Shown piece after piece: positions 25,680 through 33,554 of a stretch of DNA of 64,000 nt; the first letter of the stretch is position 1, and each line of letters opens with the position of its first letter. The notes under the pieces were generated by a model. The model was not told the DNA's origin. It worked only from the letters and a program-made list of their open reading frames with translations, and did no database searches. Made by a program: the position numbers and the translations under genes. Origin of the DNA: Ruminococcus sp. (GTDB lineage: Bacteria; Bacillota; Clostridia; Oscillospirales; Ruminococcaceae); assembly GCA_031262495.1 (NCBI GenBank), contig JAISHV010000095.1, positions 1 to 64,000 on the forward strand, in the 5' to 3' direction.

Positions 25680-27358
25680 GACATTTGAGCAGAATGTGCA
25701 TTATTTACCGCCGAAACTAAGGCACTGACAGAGGCATCAATAATATCCTCGTGAACACCCGCGCCCCAGTAGGTTTTCCCGTCTACTTCTATTCCGACAT
25801 ACGCCGCCGCTTTTGATGATGAACCTTGTGTCAAGGCGTGTTCTGAATATGACAGAAGGTTAAAATTAATACCGAGGGCATCTTTTACAGCCTGTGAAAC
25901 GGCATCTAAACGTCCGTTACCGTCTGCATTGCGGTAAATAAATGTGCCGTCGTGCATCCTGATTGTTACTGCTGCGCGTTTGCCGTCGGTTTGGGTATAG
26001 TGTGCTTCAAAAACGTCAAAATAGTCGGAGCGGTTAACAAAATTTTCTTTAAATGCCTCCAAAACGGCATCGGGAGACAATTCACGATGAGCCTTATCCG
26101 ATATATCCTTTATCGCATATCCGACAGCTTCGCGCATAGGTTTCGGCAAGATGAAACCGAAGTTGTGCTCTAAAATAAAGCCTACGCCGCCTTTGCCCGA
26201 CTGACTGTTTATACGTATAATATCGCCGTCATAGTTTCTGCCGATATCTTTGGGGTCAATACATAAATAGGGGACGTTCCAAATGCGGTCGGGGTGTGTT
26301 TCGCGGTATTTCATACCCTTGGCGATGGCATCCTGATGTGAACCCGAAAACGCCGCAAATACAAGCGCACCGCTGTAAGGCTGGCGTTCAAAGACGGTCA
26401 TACCCGTCACTCTGCCGTAGATTTCGGTTATTTCGGGCAAGTCGGAGAAATCAAGCCCCGGGTCAATGCCTTGGGTAAACATATTCATAGCGATTGTAAC
26501 TATATCGGCGTTCCCCGTGCGCTCACCGTTGCCGAAAAGCGTACCCTCGATTCGGTCTCCCCCTGCGATAAGTCCGAGTTCGCAGTCGGAAACAGCCGTA
26601 CCGCGGTCGTTATGAGGGTGAAGCGAAATAACAAGCTTTTCGCGGTGGTTGAGGTGCTTGCACATATATTCAACCTGTGAAGCGTAGACGTGAGGCATAC
26701 TCTCTTCTACGGTCACGGGCAGATTTATTATAATTCTATTATCAAGTTCACTTTCCCACTGATTTATAACGGCATTACATACAGCTAAAGAGAATTCGGG
26801 TTCTGTGCCTGTAAAGCTTTCAGGGGAATATTCAAAGCGGATATTACAGCCGGGGTTTTGTACGCGGAATTTATCTGTCTCGGTTTTAATGAGTTTCGCG
26901 CCCTCTGTGGCGATTAGAGTAATTTCCTCGCGGGATTTTGAAAAAACCTGTTCGCGCTGTGCTACGGAGGTTGAATTATAGAGGTGAACAATTGCATTTT
27001 TACAGCCTTTGAGGGCTTCAAACGTTTTAAGAATGATATGTTCACGCGCCTGTGTCAAAACCTGAATGGTAACATCGTCGGGAATGAGGTTTTGTTCAAT
27101 AAGGCGGCGGCAGAAAGCGTATTCTGTTTCAGAAGCCGCCGGAAAACCTATTTCAATCTCTTTGAAACCGATTTTTATAAGTGTTTCCCACATCAGGAGT
27201 TTTTCGTCGGAAGACATAGGCACAGCGAGTGCCTGATTGCCGTCGCGCAAATCGACAGAACACCAGACAGGCGCATGGTCTGCCGTATCTTTTTTTACCC
27301 AGTCAAAACACTCAACCGGCGGGAGAAAATAACGCTTCCCGTATTTTTTACTGTTCAT
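25676..27358 (-). CDS. leuA: 2-Isopropylmalate synthase
   Basis: Condenses 2-ketoisovalerate with acetyl-CoA, the committed step of leucine synthesis. The 560-residue protein is of the long LeuA2 type: N-terminal YFLPPVECFDWVKKDT, catalytic barrel with VDLRDGNQALAVPM and metal ligands in ISLHPHNDRGTAV, LFGNGERTGNADIVT, and a C-terminal LeuA allosteric domain ending in SKAAAYVGIEVDGKTYWGAGV. I use the ATG at 27358; a TTG at 27376 in frame is the alternative. It overlaps rimI. Confidence 0.95.
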   Translation of the reverse strand: MNSKKYGKRYFLPPVECFDWVKKDTADHAPVWCSVDLRDGNQALAVPMSSDEKLLMWETLIKIGFKEIEIGFPAASETEYAFCRRLIEQNLIPDDVTIQVLTQAREHIILKTFEALKGCKNAIVHLYNSTSVAQREQVFSKSREEITLIATEGAKLIKTETDKFRVQNPGCNIRFEYSPESFTGTEPEFSLAVCNAVINQWESELDNRIIINLPVTVEESMPHVYASQVEYMCKHLNHREKLVISLHPHNDRGTAVSDCELGLIAGGDRIEGTLFGNGERTGNADIVTIAMNMFTQGIDPGLDFSDLPEITEIYGRVTGMTVFERQPYSGALVFAAFSGSHQDAIAKGMKYRETHPDRIWNVPYLCIDPKDIGRNYDGDIIRINSQSGKGGVGFILEHNFGFILPKPMREAVGYAIKDISDKAHRELSPDAVLEAFKENFVNRSDYFDVFEAHYTQTDGKRAAVTIRMHDGTFIYRNADGNGRLDAVSQAVKDALGINFNLLSYSEHALTQGSSSKAAAYVGIEVDGKTYWGAGVHEDIIDASVSALVSAVNNAHSAQMS

Positions 27359-27396
27359 ATTTTTTAAAATTCCCAATCTAATTCGCTTTATTTTAA

Positions 27397-27531
27397 GTAG
27401 GGGCGGTCTTTGACCGCCCGCATACTATCAATCGTGAAGCTTTGACTGTAAAACAACAAATCATAAAAAATTCTTTTATGTTCTAAAATTATGCATTTTA
27501 GAATGTACGGGCGGTCAAAGACCGCCCCTAC
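27397..27531. repeat. Palindromic element with TGTAGGGGCGG-type 24-bp arms
   Basis: The arms GTAGGGGCGGTCTTTGACCG and its complement match over 24 bases (27397-27420 and 27508-27531). They enclose an A/T-rich centre with a second palindrome (TTCTAAAAT / ATTTTAGAA). It lies upstream of leuA and downstream of divIC, with no gene inside. Confidence 0.8.
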
Positions 27532-27573
27532 ACAATACGTTTTTACCTAATATCAGGCGATTATGTGATTATC

Positions 27574-27611
27574 ATAATCTAACATCTCACTTCTAACCTC
27601 TAACCTCTATT
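27574..27611. repeat. Heptamer array starting at the divIC stop codon
   Basis: On the minus strand it reads ATAGAGGTTAGAGGTTAGAA and continues to an AGATTATGAT end, like the arrays at 40.2, 42.6 and 58.5 kb. It begins immediately after the divIC stop. Confidence 0.75.
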
Positions 27612-27923
27612 TTATCCTTTTGAATCGTAGAACCTGCGCTCGTTTGGGTAGGCATACCCTAAGACTTCTACGGCAATTCGTTCGATATATGTTCGCTCGT
27701 CCGTTTCTGACAGAATACTTTCGTATTCGGCATTCTCTTCGGCTAAAAGCCGGGCTTTTTCCTGTAAGAGCAAAAGCTGCTGCTGACGTTCTTCAAGGTC
27801 GGCTTGAGCGGAGATGAATTTCCAGAGACAAAAGAGTACCAAAGTCAGTCCCGCTATAAATATCAACATTTTGAGCGGGAAACCGAGCTTTGTTTTAGGC
27901 GTTTTAATTTTATGTTTAGCCAA
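27612..27923 (-). CDS. divIC: Septum formation initiator, DivIC/FtsB family
   Basis: A small bitopic division protein. The 103-residue product has a basic cytoplasmic N-terminus (AKHKIKTPKTKLG), one membrane helix (MLIFIAGLTLVLFCLWKFI), a coiled coil (DLEERQQQLLLLQEKARLLAEEN written in part), and the C-terminal GYAYPNERRFYD typical of the family. I propose the TTG at 27923, preceded by GGGGGAG; the frame is open to 28028 but would add a non-homologous stretch. It follows yabP-yabQ as in B. subtilis and has its own promoter at 28000-28028. Confidence 0.9.
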   Translation of the reverse strand: MAKHKIKTPKTKLGFPLKMLIFIAGLTLVLFCLWKFISAQADLEERQQQLLLLQEKARLLAEENAEYESILSETDERTYIERIAVEVLGYAYPNERRFYDSKG

Positions 27924-27999
27924 AGTTTCTCCCCCGTTCAAAATTTTCGTGTTTCGCGTAAGTAATAATATGTTCACAAATGTATAGTGATACGAATAC

Positions 28000-28028
28000 A
28001 TTATACTATTTTTTGGAGAATAACGCAA
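28000..28028 (-). promoter_or_regulatory. Sigma-A-type promoter of divIC
   Basis: TTGCGT and TATAAT on the minus strand with a 17-base spacer, just after the yabQ stop codon. It would uncouple vegetative divIC expression from the sporulation genes yabP and yabQ. Confidence 0.65.
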
Positions 28029-28034
28029 GCGTTT

Positions 28035-28466
28035 TTATGTAATTTCTATATTTTCAGCACTTTCAACGGAGTTATCACTGTAATTTTGTTTATTATGTTT
28101 AAAAAGTCTCGAAAATACCCTGCCGAAAAACCGCCTTACCGCGTTCACGATAAAACGTAACAGAGAGGTTACGGCATTGCCGACAGTCAGAAATTCAAGC
28201 AGACTGCCCGTCAGACAGCCTATTGTGATAAAAAGGCGTATTTGTCCCCGCGCTAAAACGGCTGAATATAAAAATAAACATATGCCGTAAATCAATACAT
28301 AAATTATATCACATAATGCGACAAGAAAAAGCCTGTTAGCTGTCTTAAACGTAATCCGGATTATTCGGAATACGTCAAAGACTACACCCAGTGCTACGCC
28401 CATTATTACAGCAGTGAGGAACAGTTTAAGCTGTTCTGTTACCGAAAAAAATGTATTCAGGTTCAA
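28035..28466 (-). CDS. yabQ: Spore cortex biosynthesis protein YabQ
   Basis: A membrane protein of 143 residues required for spore cortex formation in Bacillus. It has about four hydrophobic helices (LKLFLTAVIMGVALGVVFDV, FLVALCDIIYVLIYGICLFL) and a basic C-terminal region (RRFFGRVFSRLFKHNK), matching the YabQ pattern. It lies 12 bases after yabP in the conserved order yabP-yabQ-divIC. Confidence 0.9.
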   Translation of the reverse strand: MNLNTFFSVTEQLKLFLTAVIMGVALGVVFDVFRIIRITFKTANRLFLVALCDIIYVLIYGICLFLYSAVLARGQIRLFITIGCLTGSLLEFLTVGNAVTSLLRFIVNAVRRFFGRVFSRLFKHNKQNYSDNSVESAENIEIT

Positions 28467-28478
28467 AATTAACTCGAA

Positions 28479-28754
28479 TTATTTAAATATTTTCTGCCAG
28501 AATGAGAGTTTGCCGGTGAGCATATCACCGTAGATTATGCTGTCGATACTGCCCTCAATATTCATCTCGCCGGTAGTAACCGACATATCGTTTACGTGAA
28601 GGTCATGCCCCTTTACGGTCAGTTCACCGAGGGTTGTGTATATGTGGATAATATCCTCGTCAAAGCGGTCAACATCGGTTACACCCGATACGGACATCCT
28701 TTTGCGTTCCTCTAAAATTATATTATTGAACATTTTCGCTGTACTGTTTTCCAT
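28479..28754 (-). CDS. yabP: Sporulation protein YabP
   Basis: A 91-residue protein of the YabP/YqfC family, needed for spore cortex assembly in Bacillus and normally made in the mother cell. It carries RKRMSVSGVTDVDRFDED and ELTVKGHDLHVNDMSVTTGE. I chose the ATG at 28754, with AAGGAG seven bases upstream; the frame to 28784 is less well supported. First gene of yabP-yabQ-divIC. No sigma-A promoter is evident upstream, as expected if it is sporulation-controlled. Confidence 0.92.
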   Translation of the reverse strand: MENSTAKMFNNIILEERKRMSVSGVTDVDRFDEDIIHIYTTLGELTVKGHDLHVNDMSVTTGEMNIEGSIDSIIYGDMLTGKLSFWQKIFK

Positions 28755-28855
28755 TAATTTACACTCCTTGCGCTGAATTTTCATTACAGTTTATGATAAA
28801 ACACCGAGATTGAGAACTTTTTTTAAAAATTGTATGAGAAATTTTCAAAAAGTGG

Positions 28856-28884
28856 TTGTGCTTTTTCAAAAAATAGTGTATAAT
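28856..28884 (+). promoter_or_regulatory. Sigma-A promoter of the yqhY-nusB gene train
   Basis: TTGTGC and TATAAT separated by 17 bases, about 90 bases upstream of the yqhY ATG. Confidence 0.65.
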
Positions 28885-28974
28885 ATATCGAACACCTATT
28901 TTTAAATGTGCGATAACAAAACTATTTATGCTCATTTTAATAAAATGTAAATTAATATAAGGAATTACTTAATT

Positions 28975-29364
28975 ATGGATACCCAAACAAACATAAACAC
29001 AACCGAAAAGCGTTTGAAGATTTCAAAGGATGCGCTTGAGAAAATTTGTTATTTCGCGCTCAAAGACTGCGGCGGGGATATCTCCGTTAAGCCGAAAGTG
29101 AAATTCAAAGACCTGTTCGGACAAAGGATTGACCACGTAGCGGATGTTGACTTTAAGGGCGACAGTGCCGAAATCTCGATAAGTATAACCCTGCCCGAAG
29201 ACATAAAAGCCGCCGCCGCCGCCGAAAAAATCCAGCGGCGTATTATAAGCGACGTGCGTTCTATGACGGGGATTACCGTATCAAAGGTAAATATTATTAT
29301 CGCAGGGCTCACACCCGAAAAAAAGGAGAACCCGCAAAATGGCGTTGTCACCACAGTCAATTGA
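28975..29364 (+). CDS. yqhY: Asp23/Gls24 family protein
   Basis: A cytoplasmic protein of 129 residues matching the Asp23/Gls24 family: ISKDALEKICYFALKDCGG at the start and the amphipathic segments DSAEISISITLPEDIK and VSKVNIIIAGL. B. subtilis YqhY sits in the same place, upstream of nusB, and is linked to acetyl-CoA carboxylase regulation. It overlaps nusB by 26 bases. Confidence 0.85.
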   Translation: MDTQTNINTTEKRLKISKDALEKICYFALKDCGGDISVKPKVKFKDLFGQRIDHVADVDFKGDSAEISISITLPEDIKAAAAAEKIQRRIISDVRSMTGITVSKVNIIIAGLTPEKKENPQNGVVTTVN

Positions 29365-29788
29365 ATTCCGAAACCGCCGCGAAGCCGTATTCTATTTGAT
29401 TTTCGAGAGCCTGTTTTCAGACTGCTCACCGGAAGAGATACTCGAAACCGCCGAAAGTGTCGATAACTTTGACGTTGATAAAAAGGCGCGGAAACGTTTT
29501 TTGGCTATTTGCGAAAAGGCGGATGAATTAGACAAACTCATCGCGGAATTCTCCGAAAAGCGTGTCTTAGAGCGCGTACCAAAGATTTCTACAGCGATAT
29601 TGCGGCAAGCCTTTTATGAAATTTTATATGACCCGAAAACTCACGAGAATATCGCTATATCCGAAGCCGTAAGGCTTGCGACGGATTTTACACTCGAAGC
29701 GGATATAAAATTTATAAACGGCGTACTCGGGAATTTTGTACGAAACAGAAAAAGCGAAACGCCCGAAACAACAGAGGCGCAAGCGTGA
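29339..29788 (+). CDS. nusB: Transcription antitermination factor NusB
   Basis: Binds boxA RNA with NusE to antiterminate rRNA operons. The 149-residue all-helical protein has FRNRREAVFYLIFESLF at the N-terminus and ISTAILRQAFYEILYDP, ISEAVRLATDF and FINGVLGNFVR in the C-terminal half. AAGGAGAA precedes the ATG, inside the end of yqhY. The next gene overlaps its stop by a GTGA. Confidence 0.93.
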   Translation: MALSPQSIEFRNRREAVFYLIFESLFSDCSPEEILETAESVDNFDVDKKARKRFLAICEKADELDKLIAEFSEKRVLERVPKISTAILRQAFYEILYDPKTHENIAISEAVRLATDFTLEADIKFINGVLGNFVRNRKSETPETTEAQA

Positions 29789-30732
29789 TTTATCTCGGAT
29801 TTGACACCAGTAATTACACCACGTCGGCGGCGATTTTTGATAGCGTTGATTTCAGCGTAAAACAGGTTAAGAAACTATTGCCCGTAAAGAGCGGGGAATT
29901 AGGTATGCGGCAGTCTGATGCGGTGTTTTTTCACACGCAGCAACTGCCGGAAATAACCGAAGAACTTCTCGGTAAAAGTTATAATATAAAAGCCGTATCG
30001 GCTTCAACCCGCCCGCGCAAAGCCTCCGACTCATATATGCCGTGCTTTACGGTAGGAGGGGCGGCGGCGCGTATTACAGCGGCGGCGGCGGGGATACCGT
30101 TTTATGAAACTTCCCATCAAATCGGGCATATTTTAGCCGCACTCCTCGGCGCGGGGAAAGAGCATCTTTCACTGCTCCGCAAACCGTTTATCGCGTTCCA
30201 CGTCAGCGGCGGGACTACCGATTGCCTTTATGTTGAGCCTTGTGAAAGGGATTTCATTCGCTGTGAAATTTTTTCGTGTTCGGCTGATTTAAAAGCGGGA
30301 CAAGCTGTTGACCGTGCGGGGGTAATGCTCGGACTGAGTTTCCCCTGCGGAAAAGCCCTTGAAGCACTTGCCTTGAAATCCGACAAAACGTTTCGTATAA
30401 AAATTAAGTCAACAGACGGAAATGCTCATTTTTCGGGACTTCAAAACCAATGCGAAAAACAGTTTGAAATGGGTATTCCGCCGCCCGATATCGCGAAATA
30501 TTGCTTGAGTTTTATTGCACAAGCAGTCGGTGATATGACGGAATTCACGCTCGCGAAAACAAGCAGAGATTTACCGATTCTGTTTTGCGGCGGCGTAATG
30601 TCCAATAAGTATATTAAAGAAATTCTGACCGAACGTTTCGGCAGTGAAAACGTAATTTTTTCACCGCCTGAATTTTCATCTGACAATGCCGCCGGCGTTG
30701 CCCTTTATGGTTTTTTAAAAAGTAGAGAATAG
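29785..30732 (+). CDS. TsaD/Kae1-like protein (M22 family paralogue)
   Basis: An ASKHA-fold protein of 315 residues related to TsaD, the tRNA threonylcarbamoyl transferase. It keeps the first phosphate loop (LGFDTSNYTTSAAI), the metal histidines (HQIGH in place of HMEGH), a second loop SGGTTDCLYV and SSDNAAGVALYG near the end. The divergent motifs, shorter length and its place between nusB and xseA rather than beside tsaB suggest a clostridial paralogue. Whether it modifies tRNA is unknown. GTG start, overlapping the nusB stop. Confidence 0.75.
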   Translation: MIYLGFDTSNYTTSAAIFDSVDFSVKQVKKLLPVKSGELGMRQSDAVFFHTQQLPEITEELLGKSYNIKAVSASTRPRKASDSYMPCFTVGGAAARITAAAAGIPFYETSHQIGHILAALLGAGKEHLSLLRKPFIAFHVSGGTTDCLYVEPCERDFIRCEIFSCSADLKAGQAVDRAGVMLGLSFPCGKALEALALKSDKTFRIKIKSTDGNAHFSGLQNQCEKQFEMGIPPPDIAKYCLSFIAQAVGDMTEFTLAKTSRDLPILFCGGVMSNKYIKEILTERFGSENVIFSPPEFSSDNAAGVALYGFLKSRE

Positions 30733-30738
30733 TATAAA

Positions 30739-31926
30739 ATGACGAATACTGTTTTAAGCGTTTCACAGATAAATCGTTATATTTCAATGCAGATAAGCGA
30801 TGACAGTAAACTGAAAAATGTATTAGTGAGAGGCGAAATCACTAATTTCGTTAACCACAGACAAAGCGGACATTATTATTTTTCACTGAAAGATGAATCA
30901 TGCGCAATAAAAGCCGTTATGTTCAAAAGCAACGCCATGCGGCTGGGATTTATCCCCGAAAACGGTATGAGTGTCATTTTGACAGGAGACATACGCGTAT
31001 TTGAACGCGACGGTTTATATCAAATTTATACGACAGATATTGTGAATGAGGGCGCGGGGAAACTCTTTGCCGCTTACAATCAGCTAAAAGAAAAACTCTT
31101 TGCGGCAGGGATTTTTGATGCTTCACACAAAAAGGATTTACCGCCTTTCCCTGAGACCATCGGTGTTGTAACATCGGCTGACGGGGCTGTAATTCAGGAT
31201 ATCAGAAATGTTTTAAAAAGACGTGCGCCATACGTGAAGATTCTGCTTTTCCCTGTTAAGGTTCAGGGGATTGATGCTGACATTGACATTGCGGCGGGTA
31301 TAAAAAAAGCCGACGAAGCCGGGGTTGACCTCATAATCTGCGGCAGAGGCGGCGGGAGTTTTGAAGACCTCTTTGCGTTTTCATCTGAAATCACGGTAAG
31401 AGCGTTTTATAACGCCGTTACACCGATTATTTCGGCGGTAGGACACGAAACCGATAACGCATTGTGTGATTTAGCGGCTGACTTACGCGCACCCACGCCC
31501 TCTGCCGCCGCTGAACAAGCTGTTTTAGAATTGACTCAGCTTTATGAAATGTTAGACGGTTACAAATCAGCCGCTTTGAATAGGTTTAATAATACGTATA
31601 AAATTTACGCCGAAAATCTTACCCGAAAAACCGAGAAACTGCGTTTGCTTTCCCCTCGCGGGCGGATAGAGAATTTCTCCGAACGGCTGACACAAAGGCG
31701 AAACGGTTTGAAATCCGTTATAAATGAGATTTTTACGCGCAAAGAAAACGAACTCGCCAAACTGATTTTAACCGCTGAAAATGTTAATCCTCTCAAAGTA
31801 TTGTCTCGCGGATACACGCTCGTGACAAAGAACGGGAAAACCGTTGCCGCCGTGAATGATACACAGTCCGGCGACAGGGTAAACATACGATTTTTTGACG
31901 GTGAAAAATCCGCCGTAATAGATTGA
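30739..31926 (+). CDS. xseA: Exodeoxyribonuclease VII large subunit
   Basis: Single-strand-specific exonuclease acting in repair and mutagenesis control. The 395-residue protein has the N-terminal OB fold (VLSVSQINRYISMQI, VLVRGEITNFVNHRQSGHYY), the catalytic domain (IGVVTSADGAVIQDI, LIICGRGGGSFEDLFAF, VGHETDNALCDLAADLRAPT) and a C-terminal helical region for XseB binding. It is followed 13 bases later by xseB. Confidence 0.96.
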   Translation: MTNTVLSVSQINRYISMQISDDSKLKNVLVRGEITNFVNHRQSGHYYFSLKDESCAIKAVMFKSNAMRLGFIPENGMSVILTGDIRVFERDGLYQIYTTDIVNEGAGKLFAAYNQLKEKLFAAGIFDASHKKDLPPFPETIGVVTSADGAVIQDIRNVLKRRAPYVKILLFPVKVQGIDADIDIAAGIKKADEAGVDLIICGRGGGSFEDLFAFSSEITVRAFYNAVTPIISAVGHETDNALCDLAADLRAPTPSAAAEQAVLELTQLYEMLDGYKSAALNRFNNTYKIYAENLTRKTEKLRLLSPRGRIENFSERLTQRRNGLKSVINEIFTRKENELAKLILTAENVNPLKVLSRGYTLVTKNGKTVAAVNDTQSGDRVNIRFFDGEKSAVID

Positions 31927-31939
31927 AGTAAGGTAAAAT

Positions 31940-32140
31940 ATGTCAGAGAAGAAACTGAATTTTGAAGAAACCCTGTCAAAACTTGACAGCATCATTTCTG
32001 AAATGGGAAACCCCGATATTACATTATCGGATTCCGTAACAAAATATAAAGAAGCGTTAACACTGATTTCACAGTCAAAAGAGACCATTGAAAATTTGAA
32101 AAAAGAAGTTGAGAGCTTAGGTAGCTATGACAGTAACTGA
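31940..32140 (+). CDS. xseB: Exodeoxyribonuclease VII small subunit
   Basis: A 66-residue helical protein that coats the large subunit. It has the family pattern LNFEETLSKLDSIISEMGNP followed by LSDSVTKYKEALTLI and an acidic end. It overlaps the start of ispA by 14 bases, the usual arrangement in this operon. Confidence 0.93.
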   Translation: MSEKKLNFEETLSKLDSIISEMGNPDITLSDSVTKYKEALTLISQSKETIENLKKEVESLGSYDSN

Positions 32141-32990
32141 ATTTAACAATCGCCTTGAGGCGGTGATTACGGCTTCTGCCGATGTAAAGGGCGATAGAGT
32201 TATCGTAGCACAGGCAATGAAATACTCGCTGATGGCGGGCGGGAAGCGGTTGAGGGCAATGCTGTCGCTGGGGTTTTGTGAAGCTGTGAGCGGCGACCCC
32301 GAAAGGGCTTTGCCGGCGGCATTTTGTGTTGAGCTTATCCATGCGTTTTCGCTGATTCACGACGATTTGCCTTGTATGGATGACGACAACTTACGGCGCG
32401 GAAAACCCTCTTGTCACATAGCTTTCGGTGAGGCAAATGCTTTACTTGCCGGTGATGCGATGTCGCTTTTGTCAACGGAAGTTATAACCGATGATGAACA
32501 GTTGTCGGATAATGAGAAATTACGGCTGATTCGGTTGTTTTCAAAAGCTTCGGGGATTGACGGTATGATAGGCGGTCAGACGTTAGACCTGCTGTATGAA
32601 ACAAAAACGCCGACGCTCACGGAAATTGAGCTGATGTATGAACTCAAAACCGCGGCTTTAATATCAGCGGCGGCGCAAAGCGGCATAATTTCAGGCGGCG
32701 GAACGCCTGAACAAGAATCACTTGCTGAAGCTTTCGGCAAAAAAATCGGCTTGGCTTTTCAGATTGAAGACGATATTTTGGATATCACGGCAGACCCCGA
32801 ACTCCTCGGGAAACCGATAGGCTCCGATGAAAAATCGGGGAAGACTACATATGTTACGCTTAGCGGTATGGAAGCTTCAAAAGTCCGCGTAAAGGGGTTA
32901 TATGATGAAGCCTTTGACATTCTGAAAAAATTTGATAACAATAAAAAACTCATTGCACTGACAGAAGAATTATCAAAGAGAAAATATTAA
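32127..32990 (+). CDS. ispA: Polyprenyl synthetase (farnesyl diphosphate synthase type)
   Basis: Condenses IPP with allylic diphosphates to make geranyl and farnesyl diphosphate for quinone and undecaprenyl lipid synthesis. The 287-residue protein has the first aspartate-rich motif with its downstream arginines (HDDLPCMDDDNLRRGKPSCH), GGQTLDLL, and the second motif FQIEDDILD. It overlaps xseB and precedes a PAP2-like membrane protein and dxs, giving a small isoprenoid cluster. Confidence 0.95.
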   Translation: MTVTEFNNRLEAVITASADVKGDRVIVAQAMKYSLMAGGKRLRAMLSLGFCEAVSGDPERALPAAFCVELIHAFSLIHDDLPCMDDDNLRRGKPSCHIAFGEANALLAGDAMSLLSTEVITDDEQLSDNEKLRLIRLFSKASGIDGMIGGQTLDLLYETKTPTLTEIELMYELKTAALISAAAQSGIISGGGTPEQESLAEAFGKKIGLAFQIEDDILDITADPELLGKPIGSDEKSGKTTYVTLSGMEASKVRVKGLYDEAFDILKKFDNNKKLIALTEELSKRKY

Positions 32991-33004
32991 GGCGGAAGTT
33001 TATT

Positions 33005-33460
33005 TTGAATTTTTATAACAGTGTATTTGTTTCGGCTTTAGTCGGCTGGGGTGTAGCTCAAATACTTAAAACCATCTTATTCTTGATTTTTACGCGGAAT
33101 TTCCGTTTTGAAAGGCTTTTCGGAGCGGGCGGTATGCCGAGTTCTCATTCGGCTATGGTTTGTGCGGCAGTGGCGGCAATGGCAAAACTTGTGCCGATTT
33201 CGTCGCCCGAATTCGCCGTAATGTCTGTTTTGGCTCTAATCGTTATGTATGATGCAATGAGTGTGAGACGTGCCTCAGGGCTTCATGCCCGTGAAATAAA
33301 TAAACTTAATAACCTCTTTGGCATAAAGGCAGAAAAATATGACAACCGCAAAGATAAAAAGCTCAAAGAATTTTTAGGGCATACCCCTCTCGAAGTCTTC
33401 TGCGGCGCGGTTCTCGGCGTTGCTATCGGGCTTGCGATTCCGGTGGCGGTATTATCATAA
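33005..33460 (+). CDS. Divergent PAP2 family membrane protein (YuiD/DUF212 type)
   Basis: A membrane protein of 151 residues with four hydrophobic helices. It has GGMPSSHSAMVCAA, which resembles the PSGH-type phosphatase motif, and RRASGLHAREINKLN, both typical of the divergent PAP2 family. It might dephosphorylate a lipid diphosphate; position between ispA and dxs supports a role with polyprenyl phosphates, but no activity is proven for the family. TTG start preceded by AAGGCGGAAG. Confidence 0.85.
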   Translation: MNFYNSVFVSALVGWGVAQILKTILFLIFTRNFRFERLFGAGGMPSSHSAMVCAAVAAMAKLVPISSPEFAVMSVLALIVMYDAMSVRRASGLHAREINKLNNLFGIKAEKYDNRKDKKLKEFLGHTPLEVFCGAVLGVAIGLAIPVAVLS

Positions 33461-33479
33461 AAAGATTGAAAATATAAAT

Positions 33480-33554
33480 ATGATTAAGTTTTTAACTAAA
33501 GATCAACTTGATAAACTTCTACTACTGATATCTATGTTATACGAAAAATTATGA
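33480..33554 (+). CDS. Possible 24-residue leader peptide overlapping the dxs start
   Basis: A short frame encodes MIKFLTKDQLDKLLLLISML then YEKL. Its stop codon overlaps the dxs ATG as ATGA. No clear ribosome site precedes it and no homologue is recognised. It could couple translation to dxs, which itself has no good ribosome site. Low confidence. Confidence 0.25.
   Translation: MIKFLTKDQLDKLLLLISMLYEKL

Noticed and set aside
23583-27400. T-box or leucine leader upstream of the leuA/ilv genes
   Set aside because: No specifier stem, T-box sequence or Leu-codon run was recognisable by reading; upstream DNA is repeat sequence.
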